11,854 bases of DNA, taken from positions 7,891-19,744 of the forward strand of contig VXPJ01000138.1 in assembly GCA_009839635.1 (NCBI GenBank). The letters are read 5' to 3'. Below, piece after piece: positions 11,131 to 11,854 of the stretch; the first letter of the stretch is position 1; every line of letters starts with the position of its first letter. The position numbers and the translations under genes are program-made. Origin of the DNA: Pseudomonadota bacterium (lineage in GTDB: Bacteria; Pseudomonadota; Gammaproteobacteria; UBA4575). The notes beneath the pieces are model-generated. The model was not told where the DNA came from, made no database searches, and was given only the letters and a program-made list of their open reading frames with translations.

Positions 11131-11158
11131 TTGCCCCATTCACTGAAGTCGTCTAGCC

Positions 11159-11629
11159 ATGTCCCGCAGAAGAGAAGTTCCCCGGCGCAAGATCCTGGAT
11201 GACCCCAAGTACGGGGACCAGCTGGTGGCGAAGTTCGTCAACATGCTGATGAAAAACGGCAAGAAGTCGGTGGCCGAGAAAATCCTCTACCAGGCGTTTG
11301 ACAACGTGCAGCGCAAGAGCGGACAGGAAGGTATCCAGATCTTCAAGAAGGCGATCGAGAACGTACGCCCGTTCGTCGAGGTCAAGTCTAGGCGCGTGGG
11401 CGGTGCGACCTACCAGGTGCCGGTTGAAGTACGCCCGGTGCGACAGACCACCCTGGCCATGCGCTGGATCGTTGATGCGGCCAAAAAGCGTGGCGAGAAA
11501 TCCATGATCAACAAGCTCGCAGGCGAGCTGATGGACGCTTCCTCACAAAAGGGTGCAGCCATCAAGAAGCGCGAAGATACGCTTCGCATGGCCGAAGCAA
11601 ACAAGGCATTTTCACACTACCGCTGGTAG
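11159..11629 (+). CDS. rpsG: 30S ribosomal protein S7
   Basis: S7 nucleates assembly of the 30S head and contacts mRNA and E-site tRNA. The product has 156 residues, the common bacterial length. The start MSRRREVPRRKI, the NVRPFVEVKSRRVGGATYQVPVEVRP block (about residues 63-88) and the closing MAEANKAFSHYRW are typical. ATG 11159 lacks a strong Shine-Dalgarno: only GAAG (11145-11148) lies at a long distance, which suggests translation is helped by coupling to rpsL 28 bases upstream. In E. coli the rpsL-rpsG gap is about 96 bases and is the S7 repressor target; this gap is too short for that element. fusA follows after 24 bases. Confidence 0.97.
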   Translation: MSRRREVPRRKILDDPKYGDQLVAKFVNMLMKNGKKSVAEKILYQAFDNVQRKSGQEGIQIFKKAIENVRPFVEVKSRRVGGATYQVPVEVRPVRQTTLAMRWIVDAAKKRGEKSMINKLAGELMDASSQKGAAIKKREDTLRMAEANKAFSHYRW

Positions 11630-11653
11630 TCCTTAAATTCAGGAATCTTAATC

Positions 11654-11854
11654 GTGCCACGCAAAACACCGATCTCGCGCTATCGCAATATTGGGATCAT
11701 GGCGCACATTGACGCCGGCAAGACCACGGCGACCGAGCGCATCCTGTTCTACACCGGCATCTCGCACAAGATCGGCGAGGTGCATGACGGGGAAGCCGTC
11801 ATGGACTGGATGGAACAGGAACAGGAGCGCGGCATCACCATCACCTCGGCGGCG
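11654..11854 (+). CDS. fusA: Elongation factor G, N-terminal part (runs off window)
   Basis: EF-G is the GTPase that drives translocation of tRNA and mRNA on the ribosome. The first 67 codons are present with no stop before the window end. The reading begins at GTG 11654, with AGGAA (11641-11645) eight bases upstream, and gives MPRKTPISRYRNIGIM. The P-loop AHIDAGKT covers residues 17-24, and the segment MDWMEQEQERGITITSAA at 50-67 leads into switch I. I saw no in-frame ATG at a family-consistent position, so a GTG start is favoured. Third gene of the str operon, 24 bases after rpsG. The domains after the N-terminal part of the G domain are outside this window. Confidence 0.97.
   Translation, partial: MPRKTPISRYRNIGIMAHIDAGKTTATERILFYTGISHKIGEVHDGEAVMDWMEQEQERGITITSAA

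Overview
This window is a housekeeping locus from a gammaproteobacterium, or a close proteobacterial relative. It carries the 3' end of nusG, the genes rplK-rplA-rplJ-rplL-rpoB-rpoC, and then the start of the str operon, rpsL-rpsG-fusA. Everything is on the + strand and coding density is very high. The assignment to Gammaproteobacteria rests on near colinearity of RpoB and RpoC with the E. coli proteins (compared from memory) and on the GC-rich sequence. The catalytic and zinc residues of RpoC fall at exactly the E. coli numbers (C70, C72, C85, C88, D460/D462/D464, C814, C888, C895, C898, R933, H936). In E. coli the rpoBC and str loci are far apart. Here they are adjacent, as in many non-enteric proteobacteria. 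I would not name a genus from this sequence.

Layout. 1-32 is the last codons of nusG. 58-2200 encodes the ribosomal stalk and L1 proteins: L11, L1, L10 and L7/L12. 2295-10651 encodes the beta and beta' subunits of RNA polymerase. 10652-10755 is the only intergenic stretch of note, with a near-consensus sigma-70 promoter followed at once by a strong intrinsic-terminator-like hairpin. 10756-11629 encodes S12 and S7. 11654 to the window end is the first 67 codons of elongation factor G, which begins with GTG. No stretch longer than about 105 bases lacks a gene.

How the parts work together. L11, L10 and L7/L12 form the factor-binding stalk base and stalk of the 50S subunit, L1 forms the other stalk, S12 and S7 sit at the decoding and mRNA/tRNA sites of the 30S subunit, and EF-G is the translocase that contacts these elements. 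RpoB and RpoC form the catalytic core of transcription. Gaps inside the first block are short (25, 4, 39, 69, 94 and 20 bases), so it is probably one long transcript from a promoter upstream of the window, reduced before rpoB by a candidate attenuator hairpin. The str block has its own promoter.

I looked for a novel system and did not find one; every open frame of substance is a universally conserved gene. What deserves a second look is regulatory: the promoter-then-terminator arrangement before rpsL, the compact hairpin before rpoB, and gaps too short to hold the E. coli-type L1, L10 and S7 autoregulatory mRNA sites.
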